Part shown: piece after piece, positions 63,364-64,000 of the stretch
Numbering within the stretch: the first letter of the stretch is position 1
Layout: each line of letters begins with the position of its first letter
Source: Leisingera sp. ANG1
GTDB taxonomy: Bacteria > Pseudomonadota > Alphaproteobacteria > Rhodobacterales > Rhodobacteraceae
NCBI RefSeq assembly: GCF_000203975.2
Contig: NZ_AFCF02000001.1
Coordinates: 1,035,396 to 1,099,395 of the forward strand
Length of the DNA stretch: 64,000 nt
Direction of reading: 5' to 3'
The notes under the pieces: model-generated
What the model was told of the DNA's origin: nothing
The model's input: the letters and a program-made list of their open reading frames with translations, nothing else
Database searches by the model: none
Translations under genes and position numbers: made by a program

Positions 63364-64000
63364 ATGACAACCTATGTGACGAAGACGAGCGAGCTGATGG
63401 TACATAACAACAAAGTCTTGACCGTATCCTATGGAACCTTTTCCTGCACATTGGAAGGGTTCGAGGATTCCTTCGGCACAATGAAGGCCATTGCCGAGTA
63501 TTTCCGCGACCTTGCCGCGGATGACCGCTACTTTGGCGCCGAACCGCCGCAGCCCGATGCCGATATGCTGGCCCGCATTGCCCAGCGCGAGATCGCCCGC
63601 CAGGTCGAGGCCCGCACCAGCGAGGGCGGCATCCACCTGCGTGCCGCCACCCCGGCGCTTGGCGCCGCCGCTGCTGAAGCTGCCGCACCGGCTCCCACCG
63701 CTGCACCTGCCCCGGCGCCAGCGCCTGCCGCAGAACCGGTTGCCGAACAGCCCGCGCCCGCGCCGACGGAAGCTGAAGTTCCGGCCGCCGAAGCGGAAGC
63801 CGTGGCTGAAACCGAAGAATCCGTGGCCGAAACCGAAGAAGCTGCCGCAGACGTGATCGCCGCCGAAGCCTCCGAAGCCGCCGCCGAGGCGGTTGCAGAA
63901 GAAGCCCAGGCCGCCGCTGCCGAAATCGAGGACGCCGCGGAAGAGGCTGAAGCAGAAGAAGCCGCAGAAATCATCGCGGAAGCCGAAGCCGAAGCCGAAG
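63364..64000 (+). CDS. Large acidic Ala/Glu-rich protein, N-terminal part (runs off the window)
   Basis: Reads 212 codons to the window edge without a stop. Residues about 12-78 are well ordered ([20 protein letters not shown], then [20 protein letters not shown] and [20 protein letters not shown]). From about residue 90 the chain becomes Ala/Pro/Glu low complexity with EAEAEA-type repeats. Similar Rhodobacteraceae proteins are often labelled chemotaxis protein CheA, but I see no HPt or kinase motif in this part. Starts at 63364 ([12 protein letters not shown]) or 63397 are both possible; neither has a strong ribosome binding site. Confidence 0.65.
   Translation, partial: MTTYVTKTSELMVHNNKVLTVSYGTFSCTLEGFEDSFGTMKAIAEYFRDLAADDRYFGAEPPQPDADMLARIAQREIARQVEARTSEGGIHLRAATPALGAAAAEAAAPAPTAAPAPAPAPAAEPVAEQPAPAPTEAEVPAAEAEAVAETEESVAETEEAAADVIAAEASEAAAEAVAEEAQAAAAEIEDAAEEAEAEEAAEIIAEAEAEAE

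Noticed and set aside
63364..64000. Naming the last gene cheA
   Set aside because: Related proteins carry that label in databases, but no histidine phosphotransfer or kinase motif is visible in the part present here.

Overview
The window is GC-rich, densely coded chromosomal DNA that looks like a marine Rhodobacteraceae (Roseobacter group, Leisingera/Phaeobacter/Ruegeria-like) genome. The evidence is a DddP-type DMSP lyase, a SAM-II riboswitch before metZ, a GTTC-N7-GTTC alphaproteobacterial SOS box, a fused aminobenzoyl-CoA monooxygenase/reductase, and several family-typical proteins of unknown function (DUF1217, DUF4453-like, DUF1326/DUF2182). I see no insertion sequence, prophage, CRISPR array or integrase.

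Layout. 1-8.1 kb: small heat-shock protein (cut by the window edge), D-aminoacyl-tRNA deacylase, a four-gene peptide/nickel-type ABC importer with fused ATPases, and a Cys/His-rich DUF1326-DUF2182 pair. 8.3-15.9 kb: an alkaline-phosphatase-superfamily hydrolase, a secreted small protein, an HSL-type esterase, an acyl-CoA synthetase, an ABC exporter, tRNA-Gly, a CbiX-like chelatase and tRNA-Cys. 16.1-23.4 kb: a tightly coupled six-gene minus-strand operon for aerobic CoA-dependent aromatic breakdown (CoA ligase, acyl-CoA dehydrogenase, enoyl-CoA hydratase, MarR regulator, SDR, fused monooxygenase/OYE reductase), with a palindrome in front of it that suits the MarR protein. 23.5-31.3 kb: ptsP, lysC, trkH, a histone-H1-like phasin-type protein and folE2. 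31.4-34.4 kb: a LysR regulator divergent from an Fe(II)/2-oxoglutarate oxygenase that overlaps dddP by four bases.

34.5-43.7 kb: metZ under a SAM-II riboswitch plus intrinsic terminator, a GST, yciB, a DMT permease, ftsY, a YhhN-family protein, xseA and purD. 44-50.7 kb: a GNAT, a five-repeat DUF1217 protein, an FG-GAP-like secreted protein and a [2Fe-2S] ferredoxin, a dnaE2 C-terminal stump beside an intact SOS box, a lipoprotein, a Crp/Fnr regulator, and a methyltransferase gene broken by one in-frame TAA. 50.7-57.2 kb: membrane protein quality control (hflK-hflC-DUF2065, then a Deg protease), glutathione reductase and rpiA. 57.3-64 kb: a methyltransferase, a lower-GC alpha/beta hydrolase that looks imported, a GST coupled to L-serine dehydratase, a DMT permease, thiamine pyrophosphokinase, and the start of a large acidic Ala/Glu-rich protein that runs off the window.

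Most interesting: the oxygenase-dddP cassette; the orphan SOS box with its dnaE2 remnant; two clusters of back-to-back hairpins, five of them with an exact 10-3-10 design and a GCG/CGC loop, between genes; and a short dispersed intergenic element (TATTT-N4-CCAGA-N1-2-GAAG) seen four times. All functional names rest on recognised motifs read by eye; no database search was possible.
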